A stretch of 64,000 nt of DNA, taken from positions 248,001-312,000 of the forward strand of contig NZ_JACIDT010000002.1 in NCBI RefSeq assembly GCF_014196495.1. The letters run 5' to 3'. Shown piece by piece: positions 40,430-47,795 of this stretch. The position numbers and the translations under genes were made by a program. The DNA comes from Sphingobium jiangsuense. Its GTDB lineage: Bacteria; Pseudomonadota; Alphaproteobacteria; Sphingomonadales; Sphingomonadaceae. How positions within the stretch are numbered: position 1 is the first letter of the stretch; every line of letters starts with the position of its first letter. Below the pieces are notes generated by a model that saw nothing but the letters and a program-made list of their open reading frames with translations, was not told the DNA's origin and ran no database searches.

Positions 40430-41164
40430 ATGAGCACAGAGCAAAATGATCGGCTGCGCGCAGCCAGGAGATCCGCCCAATTTAAGTCTGCCGCAGCAGC
40501 GGCGGAGGCGTTTGGATGGAACGTGTCAACCTATCGCCACCATGAGAATGGAACGCGAGGATTTGGGAAAGACCACGCCAAGGCATACGGAAGAGCTTTT
40601 GGGGTATCTGCTGGCTGGTTGCTTGGGCTGGAAAAAAATCCAGACATGGATGATAGCGAAAAGATGATTGCGCATATGAACAAGCCGGATGAATTGGATT
40701 CTGATCTCCGTGATTTTCAGGACAGATTATTTGAAGAAACTGGTCAGATATTGGTTCATCATTACTCCATAAAAGATTTTGATGTAACTTTTACCGACCT
40801 TCCTCTGTTCCATAATGCAAATCAGGATTTCTGGTTTAAGGCGTTTAGTTTGTCTCTCATTGCGGAGGTCGCCAAGGTAGAGCGCGACTTGGTGTGCTCA
40901 ATTAATGCGCCAGATTCCTCTATGGCGCCAACGATCAAGGAGGGGGCGCTGCTTCTGGTAGATACTGGATCAAAGGACATCGATATTCAGGACGCCATCT
41001 GGCTTATCTCATTGGGCGGGACGGCAATGATAAGAAGGCTGCTGGCGCTGCCGAACGATCGTGTGTCGGTATATTCTGACGCGGTGGGCGGCCGATCGCA
41101 CGATTTGCCACGCGACGGCCTACTGATTCGAGGGCGCATCGTGTGGATCGGACAAATGCAATAA
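40430..41164 (+). CDS. CI-like prophage repressor (XRE HTH plus S24 domain)
   Basis: This 244-residue repressor has an N-terminal helix-turn-helix (about 8-64, SAAAAAEAFGWNVSTYRHHENG) and a C-terminal S24 domain with the serine in SSMAPT (about 164). At the place of the catalytic lysine (normally VKRL) the sequence reads MIRRL, so Arg202 replaces Lys. Autocleavage may be lost or altered, which would change how induction works. The gene is noticeably AT-richer than its neighbours. It lies between the two operator regions. Confidence 0.85.
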   Translation: MSTEQNDRLRAARRSAQFKSAAAAAEAFGWNVSTYRHHENGTRGFGKDHAKAYGRAFGVSAGWLLGLEKNPDMDDSEKMIAHMNKPDELDSDLRDFQDRLFEETGQILVHHYSIKDFDVTFTDLPLFHNANQDFWFKAFSLSLIAEVAKVERDLVCSINAPDSSMAPTIKEGALLLVDTGSKDIDIQDAIWLISLGGTAMIRRLLALPNDRVSVYSDAVGGRSHDLPRDGLLIRGRIVWIGQMQ

Positions 41165-41166
41165 GG

Positions 41167-41208
41167 CAATCCAAAGTGTATTGACTTAGTCAATCCTTAA
41201 TGTATTGA
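41167..41208 (+). promoter_or_regulatory. rightward early promoter with two repressor operators
   Basis: Two operator copies, CAATCC-AAAG-TGTATTG (41167-41183) and CAATCC-TTAA-TGTATTG (41191-41207), are 24 bp apart. A -35 TTGACT (41181-41186) and -10 TATTGA (41203-41208) overlap them on the plus strand. This is probably the promoter of the 41304-48949 gene string and a target of the repressor encoded just upstream. The remaining 41209-41303 is leader without a gene. Confidence 0.62.
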
Positions 41209-41303
41209 TGCCTCATCACCTGATCGCCCACGGGCCGAAGACGGTGATGCAGGCAGGGTGTCCGCACGGGCTACCCCTGTCATTCTGAACAGGAGACCCC
41301 GAT

Positions 41304-41816
41304 ATGGCCGACGCCACCCCGGCGCGGAGCGATGCCGCTTCGCGAGATGAAGAATTGCATCCTGCGGAGAAGCAGGAAACCCCGATCGCCGCGTTCGCCA
41401 GCCTGATCGGCGAAGTTGAAGAAACCTTCTGTTTGGCGGATCGCCTTTATCACATGCGGAAGCAGTCAGCTTTCCGAGCTGTCCACGACATTACCTACAC
41501 GGCATTCTGTGACAGCGCTTGGCCGATGTTCGATATGATCCCGGAAGATGATCGGGATTTGGTCATTCTCGCGGGTTTCACGTCTATGTACGCGGAGCAA
41601 CTTGAGGATATTGCGCAACAAGATGCGCATGCCCAAAGGCTCGCAAAGAGCATATATGCCGCCCTGATCACGATCACCGGAGTTTTGGCCCGCCGTTCGC
41701 CGGGTTGTACCGAGGCGATCGGTCTCCTTTGGGGCGACCTCGGCCGCAGCATCCAGCGCGACGTGATGGCGACGGAAATCCGGCGCGCCGACATGGAGGC
41801 GCTGCGTCATGGCTAA
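41304..41816 (+). CDS. phage early protein, 170 aa, unknown
   Basis: First gene of the rightward transcript; begins MADATPARSDAASRDEELHP with GGAGACCCC upstream. Residues from about 30 on are helical (FASLIGEVEETFCLADRLYHM). It overlaps the next gene by 8 nt. No domain is recognised. Confidence 0.65.
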   Translation: MADATPARSDAASRDEELHPAEKQETPIAAFASLIGEVEETFCLADRLYHMRKQSAFRAVHDITYTAFCDSAWPMFDMIPEDDRDLVILAGFTSMYAEQLEDIAQQDAHAQRLAKSIYAALITITGVLARRSPGCTEAIGLLWGDLGRSIQRDVMATEIRRADMEALRHG

Positions 41817-42054
41817 AACCTCCCTTTACGCGCACTTCCATGAATGCCCGACGACGCCCCTTAACTGGGCCTCCGCGATGCTGGAATGCCTCGCGAATGC
41901 ATATGAGGATAACTCCCTCAATTCCAAATACCCGAACACCGAACTGACCTCGATGTCCGGCAAAATGCTGTGCGATGCTCTTTTCGGCATCCAGTCGCTT
42001 ATCAATGCGGCCGCCATCATGATGGAAGAAAAGAGGAATGGCGAACATGAGTAA
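41809..42054 (+). CDS. phage early protein, 81 aa, unknown
   Basis: Begins MAKTSLYAHFHECPTTPLNW and is mostly helical. It overlaps the 170-residue gene and the next gene. Function unknown; the whole 41304-48949 string is a compact operon of such overlaps. Confidence 0.62.
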   Translation: MAKTSLYAHFHECPTTPLNWASAMLECLANAYEDNSLNSKYPNTELTSMSGKMLCDALFGIQSLINAAAIMMEEKRNGEHE

Positions 42055-42454
42055 GCCGTCCTTTACCCAGCCGATCCGTAGCGACATCGAACGCCTGTCC
42101 GGCGGGGGAGGGCGCGGCCCGTCGACCGCCAATGCAGACGCCGAAATCATCGCGGCATTTTCGAGGATGGCTCGCCTTTTTCTGGACGCGGGCGCGGAAG
42201 GGCTTGCGAGCGTGTCCCCCGCTGATCCTGCGGATGGTGGTATCCTGGATCGTTCGATTGCTCAGACGCCGATGGGCGTTGCTTTGAAGCTTCGCTACGC
42301 TCTCTTTTGCAAGGTCGACACCATCGGCACGATCGCTGCGGCGTTTGGCGCCTCGGTTCCTGACATCGACGAGATGATGGAGATGGAGGGCACGGACGCC
42401 CTCACGATCTGGACTGCCATCAAGAGCCTCGAAGCGATGGAGGCCCGCCCATGA
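42047..42454 (+). CDS. phage early protein, 135 aa, unknown
   Basis: Begins MSKPSFTQPIRSDIERLSGG. The ATG at 42047 is about 10 nt after GAGG; an ATG at 42038 lies too close to it. The C-terminus (LKLRYALFCKVDTIGTIAAAFGASVPDID) looks helical. No domain recognised. Confidence 0.6.
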   Translation: MSKPSFTQPIRSDIERLSGGGGRGPSTANADAEIIAAFSRMARLFLDAGAEGLASVSPADPADGGILDRSIAQTPMGVALKLRYALFCKVDTIGTIAAAFGASVPDIDEMMEMEGTDALTIWTAIKSLEAMEARP

Positions 42455-42816
42455 CCTGCATCATCATCGACCAGCCGCATCCTTTGGACGCGATCTGGGA
42501 GCATGCCTATGCGCTGGAAGAAAAAGCCAACTGCGCCAACGAAGAAGCCCTGCGGAGCGGCGACGAGGAGCGCGCCTGCGAAACGCTCGAACGATGGTGC
42601 GATGCGGTCTACGCCATCTTGGCTCTCCCGGCCCGCAATATGTCGGACTGCCTCGAAAAGCTGCGGCTGTCGGGGATTTGCGACGACGGCCTTCTTGCTG
42701 GTGCGGATGGCGACGCGATTTTCAAGGAAGCGATCGCCGTCCTGTCCGAAGGCGCGCGGCGCGGGAAGGGGTTCAATCTTGTGCCCTTGGATGGAGGCGC
42801 AAATGCAGGCGCTTAA
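42451..42816 (+). CDS. phage early protein, 121 aa, unknown
   Basis: Begins MTCIIIDQPHPLDAIWEHAY and overlaps the previous gene by 4 nt (ATGA). Helical and acidic with several Cys. Its end overlaps the start of the 322-residue gene. No domain recognised. Confidence 0.62.
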   Translation: MTCIIIDQPHPLDAIWEHAYALEEKANCANEEALRSGDEERACETLERWCDAVYAILALPARNMSDCLEKLRLSGICDDGLLAGADGDAIFKEAIAVLSEGARRGKGFNLVPLDGGANAGA

Positions 42817-43771
42817 CTACACGCCCAAGGCGATCCAGCAATTGCTGGATTTCCCTTGTCCCGACGCACCCGGTGCCTATGCGGGAATGCAATATCTCGC
42901 CCGGAAATTGCAGCAGGCAGAGGTGTTCGTGCTGGGCGACAGCGGCGAACTGCTGGACCGCTCGAAGCCTCGGCCTGAAGTTCCGGGCGTGCTGTTCAAG
43001 CCGCCGTTCCCGGTTGTCGCTCTGGAGTATGAGGCTAACAGCAAGGATTGGGGCAACAGCATATACACGGCGGTGAAGGCCTCGCGCCGGATCGCGCTTG
43101 CATGGGATTGGATGGACGATCTTCCTCCGGCTCTCGCGGGATGGTCGAACCTAGGCAACCAACCCGGCGTGGCAGTGGTCTCAATATCCTTCTTCGATAA
43201 CCAGCAGATGTGGATGCCGACAGCGGCGGCGATGTTCATCCCATACGAAACGGAATATCGGCCAGATAGCAGGCCGTCGCCGTTTCGGGCGGAAATGATC
43301 GCTCAGGGTCGTGTCTCCGCGAAGCTGGCCGCCGCGCCCAAACCGGAAGCCCGAACGGTTGCCCTGCTGCCTGAGGCAATCGCGGCGTCTCATGCCAAGC
43401 TGGGGATGGCGGTAACACTCGATCACATCAGCGCGGATCTTCAGGATGAGGTGAACGCCTATCTTGATCTGTGCAATGTGCTGGCCTGCCGGAACGTCCG
43501 TGCGGAACGACAACCCGCCTCCCCGGAGCATAACCGTCGGCGAATCGCTCGGGGGCAAATGCCGCTCAAGGACTTCCATGTCCTGACCATCGACGGGACA
43601 GGCGAAGGCGAGGCTGGCGCCACTGGTACTGGCACCAGCCCCCGAGCACATCTTCGCCGGGGTCATATCCGTCGCCTCGCGCCCGGTCGCGTAACATGGG
43701 TGAATGCGACGATGGTTTGCGGTCGGGGCGGCTTTATCGACAAGGCTTATGCTGTGCGGGGTGTGCGATGA
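42803..43771 (+). CDS. phage early protein, 322 aa, unknown
   Basis: Begins MQALNYTPKAIQQLLDFPCP; GGAGG lies 4 nt before the ATG at 42803. The N-terminal half has a beta-rich region (VLFKPPFPVVALEYEA... and VAVVSISFFDNQQMW) seen in several phage proteins of unknown function. The C-terminal ~60 residues are basic and Gly-rich, ending FIDKAYAVRGVR. It has no recognisable catalytic motif. Confidence 0.65.
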   Translation: MQALNYTPKAIQQLLDFPCPDAPGAYAGMQYLARKLQQAEVFVLGDSGELLDRSKPRPEVPGVLFKPPFPVVALEYEANSKDWGNSIYTAVKASRRIALAWDWMDDLPPALAGWSNLGNQPGVAVVSISFFDNQQMWMPTAAAMFIPYETEYRPDSRPSPFRAEMIAQGRVSAKLAAAPKPEARTVALLPEAIAASHAKLGMAVTLDHISADLQDEVNAYLDLCNVLACRNVRAERQPASPEHNRRRIARGQMPLKDFHVLTIDGTGEGEAGATGTGTSPRAHLRRGHIRRLAPGRVTWVNATMVCGRGGFIDKAYAVRGVR

Positions 43772-44082
43772 AAGATAGCATCTGCCGTACCTGCGCTTTC
43801 TGGCGCGCTGGGGCATCGCCCAACGCCCTTATCCCGGTTCCTGACGACAGCGACGCGGACACGGGTGTCTGCGAAGTCATGTCGCCCGATGTCCAGATCG
43901 GGCGCGATGGCGCGGTCATTTCCGTCCAGCCGCCGACCCATGCAACGCGGTCGTGCGCGATGTGGGAACCCGGCGACGGCAATGATGGCGGCGGGCGGCG
44001 CGATGGTCGGGACCATACGCCCTCCCATCGCGAGAATATTCGGAACCTATTCCCTGTCCAGCCCGCCCCTGTGGCGGCCTGA
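43768..44082 (+). CDS. phage early protein with Cys pattern, 104 aa
   Basis: Begins MKDSICRTCAFWRAGASPNA and overlaps the previous stop by 4 nt. Cysteines in CRTC, GVCEV and RSCAMW could bind zinc. The tail after about residue 70 is Gly/Arg-rich and probably disordered. Function unknown. Confidence 0.62.
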   Translation: MKDSICRTCAFWRAGASPNALIPVPDDSDADTGVCEVMSPDVQIGRDGAVISVQPPTHATRSCAMWEPGDGNDGGGRRDGRDHTPSHRENIRNLFPVQPAPVAA

Positions 44083-44095
44083 AGGAGATACGATC

Positions 44096-44467
44096 ATGTC
44101 CACGAACGATGAACAGGCGGGAACGCAGGCATACGAAGCCTATCTGACTGCCCTTCGCGCGCATGACGCGCTGGTCAGCGATCCCCATAGCTCGTTTGCC
44201 GATCGTCTTGCCGCCGCTGTAGAGGTCGGCAATAAATTCCGTGCCGCCCAGATCGCCTTGGGTGGTCGTGAACCGGTCGACAGCGATGTCCGCAGGGGCC
44301 GTGATCAGTTGCACGAAGCGGCATATGTCGCGCTGGCGATGATCCGTGGAATTATAGAAATCGGCGGCTTCGATCACTCTACCGGGGAGGACGCGAACCT
44401 TTGCTCGCATCTTCTCTATGAGGCGGAGCGTCGCCTGCGCGATGCAGTCGCGACGGTGAGCCGCTGA
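44096..44467 (+). CDS. phage early protein, 123 aa, helical
   Basis: Begins MSTNDEQAGTQAYEAYLTAL with GAAGGAGATACG upstream. Helical throughout. Its last base is the A of the next gene's ATG (TGATG). Function unknown. Confidence 0.63.
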   Translation: MSTNDEQAGTQAYEAYLTALRAHDALVSDPHSSFADRLAAAVEVGNKFRAAQIALGGREPVDSDVRRGRDQLHEAAYVALAMIRGIIEIGGFDHSTGEDANLCSHLLYEAERRLRDAVATVSR

Positions 44468-44751
44468 TGTCCAGGGCGGTCATCAGAAACGGCACAGCCT
44501 ATCCCTATGCCGTTTGCCGGGCCGGGGCGCGCATGCCGCGTTTCCGTCACCAGACCGAGGACGAGGCGCGCGCCGCCGCCATGCAGGAGAGCATAAAGCG
44601 TCCCGGCACCGCCTTCTATGTGTTCGAGGAAATCGCGCGCATCACTGTTCCCCACCCTGATCGCCAAGCCCCCGGCGATCAGCAGAGCCGGGCGGCAACC
44701 CTGTCCCCCAGCCGCCCGGCTCAACGGGGAGGCGCGCGCGATGACGATTGA
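44467..44751 (+). CDS. phage early protein, 94 aa, basic
   Basis: Begins MSRAVIRNGTAYPYAVCRAG and is Arg-rich. It overlaps the ParB-like gene start by 11 nt. The first ~60 residues look folded and the C-terminus low in complexity. Function unknown. Confidence 0.58.
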   Translation: MSRAVIRNGTAYPYAVCRAGARMPRFRHQTEDEARAAAMQESIKRPGTAFYVFEEIARITVPHPDRQAPGDQQSRAATLSPSRPAQRGGARDDD

Positions 44752-46102
44752 GGCCGTCGCCGTTCAGTCATGGATCAACAAGGGCGCGAATACCATCCCC
44801 GAATGGATCAAGCCCAAGATGGTCAATAAGCGTGAACCCAACGGTACGTTTCTGATCCACAGCCGTGCCGGCACTGACAAGGTGCAGGCGCGCGTGCTGG
44901 TCGGCTATATCGTGATCGAGCGCAAAGGTGTTCTCTTTACTCGTCCGCCCGCCGAGGCACGGGGATTGCTTGAGGAACTGGACGAGAAGGACGCCAAGGC
45001 ATACGCGCTCCTTCCGAAGAGCAGTGCGGGTTCGCAGGCCGAGGCTGACGTAGCCCCGCGCGAGGACGATACGGACGACATCACCCACCGTATCCGGCAC
45101 CTTCAAGCAAGCATAGAGGGGGGTCGATTCGGAAACGCGCAAAATGGTCCCGTCACCGGTCAAAAGCCGCAGAAATCCGCACTTTTGAGGGGTGATTCGT
45201 ACTCGGCCATCACCGCCGCCGGTAACCCCGCCGGCAAAGCGGCCAGCAGCACCCAAAAACCGCAGAAATCAGCCGTTCGCGCCCTGCCGGTAAGCTCAGC
45301 GAGCAGCACCCCGAAAAAGTGGCCCACGGCAAAAGGCATGCCGCCTTCTATCGAGAACAGGAACCCGTCCGAACTGAACCTTGATGACAGCTACCAGCGG
45401 TCCACCGAGAACAGCGCCAGCCAGGCGCTGATCAAGAAGATCGCGCACGGCTGGGACTGGCGCATGTGCCTGCCGCTTGTCGTATCGAAGCGGGACGACG
45501 GTTCGCTATGGGTGATCGACGGGCAGCACCGGCTGGCCGCTGCGCTCATGCGCGGGGATATTCCCTTCCTGCCCTGCTGTGTCGGCGTATATGGCACGGT
45601 AGCCGACGAGGCGGCGATGTTCGTCGCCATGAACCGGTCCCGCAAGCCCATGAACCGGCTGGACGACTTCCACGCGGCAATCGCCAGCGGCGACGCTGAG
45701 GCGATAGAAATTCGCGATCTGGTCGAGGCCGCAGGCTTCACGGTTTCGCGCCGCACCGGTTCGCAAAGCTGGCTGCCGGGCGAGGTGGCTTTCACCGCGT
45801 CTATCGCAAGGGTTCTGCGCAAGCACGGGCCGAAGCCCTGCGCCTATGCCTTGCAGACGATTGCGGAGGCTTTCCCCGATGAGGTTCTTTGGGCAGGCGC
45901 CAGCATGTTCACAGCCCTGACCAAGATCATGATCCAGCCACCCGAGGACTTCGACCCCGACAGGCTCTTTTCGGCGCTGCTGAAAGGGGATCAGCGATAT
46001 TGGGCCAGCTACATCGAGAAGGTCAAAGGCGCGGAAGAACGGGCATTACGAATGAAAGACGCCTTGCTGATGGCGTATGAGGACGAAGGGGTGCAGCAAT
46101 GA
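44741..46102 (+). CDS. ParB/Srx-like protein with N-terminal PGDYG-like domain
   Basis: This 453-residue protein has an N-terminal ~70-residue region (MVNKREPNGTFLIHSRAG...VLVGYIVIERKGVLFTRPP) that looks like a PGDYG-type module. A disordered linker follows, with the segment KPQKSA twice. The third part is a ParB-type fold with NLDDSYQR and the catalytic/CTP-site motif VIDGQHRLAAAL. ParB-fold phage proteins may bind DNA or act as nucleases or NTPases. The fusion is unusual to my eye. Start ATG 44741; overlaps the membrane-protein gene by 4 nt. Confidence 0.72.
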   Translation: MTIEAVAVQSWINKGANTIPEWIKPKMVNKREPNGTFLIHSRAGTDKVQARVLVGYIVIERKGVLFTRPPAEARGLLEELDEKDAKAYALLPKSSAGSQAEADVAPREDDTDDITHRIRHLQASIEGGRFGNAQNGPVTGQKPQKSALLRGDSYSAITAAGNPAGKAASSTQKPQKSAVRALPVSSASSTPKKWPTAKGMPPSIENRNPSELNLDDSYQRSTENSASQALIKKIAHGWDWRMCLPLVVSKRDDGSLWVIDGQHRLAAALMRGDIPFLPCCVGVYGTVADEAAMFVAMNRSRKPMNRLDDFHAAIASGDAEAIEIRDLVEAAGFTVSRRTGSQSWLPGEVAFTASIARVLRKHGPKPCAYALQTIAEAFPDEVLWAGASMFTALTKIMIQPPEDFDPDRLFSALLKGDQRYWASYIEKVKGAEERALRMKDALLMAYEDEGVQQ

Positions 46103-46539
46103 TGCTCCTTTCCCGCCTTGATGTCTGGCTAGGTAAAACGCTGTTTCACCCGCCGATCATCCTCGCCTGCCAGATCATGCGCCAGACGCAATACGCGGTG
46201 CATCGTGCGCTCTGGTTTTTCGCCTTCTGCTATGCTGCGTACTTCGCACCGGAGATTGGTTGGGCATGGGTCGCATTCGTCTGGCTGGGCGTACTCGGGG
46301 CATTCACAAGCGCCGCATGGTTTCCTGATCGCGAAGTCCGGTCTCGCGGCTGGGTCCGTTTTCTCCTGTGGCAGTGCCTCGCCTTCAATCTGGCAGAACT
46401 TTTCCTGTTCAGTCGCCTGAGTCCCGGCCTCGCTCAGAACATCATCATCCTGTTCGCGGAGTACGCCGCGACCATCAAGACAATCCCGCCGCGCCGGAAG
46501 CGCGAGCGGCGCACCAGCGCGAAGGAGGCGCGGGTATGA
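46099..46539 (+). CDS. phage-encoded membrane protein, 146 aa
   Basis: Three to four hydrophobic helices (about 36-50, 55-73, 86-104, 110-125) are separated by short charged loops; the tail RRKRERRTSAKEARV is basic, so the C-terminus is likely cytoplasmic. A membrane protein in the early operon could be a superinfection-exclusion or signalling component. No family recognised. It overlaps both neighbours by 4 nt. Confidence 0.65.
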   Translation: MMLLSRLDVWLGKTLFHPPIILACQIMRQTQYAVHRALWFFAFCYAAYFAPEIGWAWVAFVWLGVLGAFTSAAWFPDREVRSRGWVRFLLWQCLAFNLAELFLFSRLSPGLAQNIIILFAEYAATIKTIPPRRKRERRTSAKEARV

Positions 46540-47306
46540 ACGCTGTCATTGATTTGAGTTTTGAAGGCTCGCCAATTCGCTCCGTCATCATGGATGGGGA
46601 GCCGGGGTTCGTCGGCAAGGATGTTTGCCAAAGGCTTGGCTATGCGGACACGACCAACGCGATGAAGCAGCATTGTCGTGGGGTGGTGAAACGCCACCCC
46701 ATCAAGGATAGCCTTGGGCGGATGCAGCCGACACGCATCCTGTTCATACCGGACGTGCTTCGACTTATCGCCACCAGCGCATTGCCGGAAGCCGAGCGCA
46801 TGGAGCGGTGGATGTTCGAGGAAGTCCTGCCATCGGTTATCAGGACAGGCTCCTATACCTCAGACGGGACCGTTACCAGTTTCGCGCCAGCCGCCCGTTC
46901 GACGCTGGGCGGGATCGTGAAGCGGGTCACGCACGCCGAATTGCAGGAGGCGTTGCCAGCGCTTGTCGAACCGATGCTGGAACGCATGGTCAGCGAGCGC
47001 CTGATGTCCGACCGCCGCAAGTTGATCGAGGGCGTCAGCGCGCTGGAGATTGCCGAAATGGCCGGATACACGAAGGGGAAGCGCCCGCGTGGGCTGATCC
47101 AGTTCATCACCAGCCGCATTCGCCGCTACCATGAGGATCGCGGATATTTGCCTCACCGGACGCCGCATGGCTCATGCAAGGTGCTGGTCTATGTCGAGGC
47201 GGTCGCCCGGCGCTGGCTGAGCGAAGGCGGGCGGGCGGCGATCGACGCCTATGTTGCGGAGCGCAAAGGGCAGGGGCGTCTGCGGCTCGTGGAGGCGCGG
47301 GCGTGA
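46536..47306 (+). CDS. BRO-N domain (antirepressor-type) protein
   Basis: This 256-residue protein has a Bro-N domain at about 5-110 (PIRSVIMDGEPGFVGKDVCQRLGY ... ERMERWMFEEVLPSVIRTG). The C-terminal region holds a helix-turn-helix-like stretch (ALEIAEMAGYTKGKRPRG). Bro-N proteins in phages often act as antirepressors or DNA-binding regulators. Located in the rightward early operon, it may counter the repressor. Its substrate and partner are unknown. Confidence 0.82.
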   Translation: MNAVIDLSFEGSPIRSVIMDGEPGFVGKDVCQRLGYADTTNAMKQHCRGVVKRHPIKDSLGRMQPTRILFIPDVLRLIATSALPEAERMERWMFEEVLPSVIRTGSYTSDGTVTSFAPAARSTLGGIVKRVTHAELQEALPALVEPMLERMVSERLMSDRRKLIEGVSALEIAEMAGYTKGKRPRGLIQFITSRIRRYHEDRGYLPHRTPHGSCKVLVYVEAVARRWLSEGGRAAIDAYVAERKGQGRLRLVEARA

Positions 47307-47461
47307 CGCCCGCAATGGATGATCGTGGGCACCACGCACGGCAGGCGCTCTTGGGTGTTGCGGCGCACGAGCCGGAAATCGAGTCAAAACGGGACGGTTC
47401 GTTAACCTCGAATGGGGGTTGCCCCGATCCGGCGGCTGGGGGAGTCTGCCATGGCGATTGA
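47303..47461 (+). CDS. possible small phage protein, 52 aa
   Basis: A GTG at 47303 overlaps the BRO-gene stop by 4 nt (GTGA), and the frame stays open to 47461. It contains AMDDRGHHARQALLGVAAHE. The C-terminal half is Gly/Pro/Ser rich and less protein-like. An ATG at 47315 is an alternative. It may be real or chance. Confidence 0.4.
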   Translation: MTPAMDDRGHHARQALLGVAAHEPEIESKRDGSLTSNGGCPDPAAGGVCHGD

Positions 47462-47795
47462 ACGAACTCGCACCGAATCGGTGATCGACCTTGATCGCAA
47501 GGTTTCACGGGCGCTTCAATGCGGTCGCGGCATCACCCTCTCGCCAGGGCAGCTCGATCTGCTGGCCGATCTGGGGATGATCGAGCGGCTTGCGGAAGCG
47601 AAGGCCCAAATCCTCAAGGAACAAGCGCAATGGCGACGGAAAAAGGTGGCATCTACCAGCGGGGCGAATTCTGGCTCGATTACGTCAGAGGCGCGGGCGG
47701 CAAGCCCTCTTCCGCAAACTGGTATATCTGGTGGTACGACGCCGCAGCCGGGCGCAACCAGCGCAAGAGCACGGGCACGGCAGATGTTCGATTAG
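47451..47795 (+). CDS. small phage protein before the integrase, possible excisionase
   Basis: Begins MAIERTRTESVIDLDRKVSR with GGGGGAG upstream. The first ~65 residues (…LSPGQLDLLADLGMIERLAEAKAQILKEQA) look like a small helical DNA-binding protein. The last ~55 residues run inside the integrase gene in another frame and are low complexity. Position directly before int fits an excisionase, but the family is not recognised. Confidence 0.5.
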   Translation: MAIERTRTESVIDLDRKVSRALQCGRGITLSPGQLDLLADLGMIERLAEAKAQILKEQAQWRRKKVASTSGANSGSITSEARAASPLPQTGISGGTTPQPGATSARARARQMFD

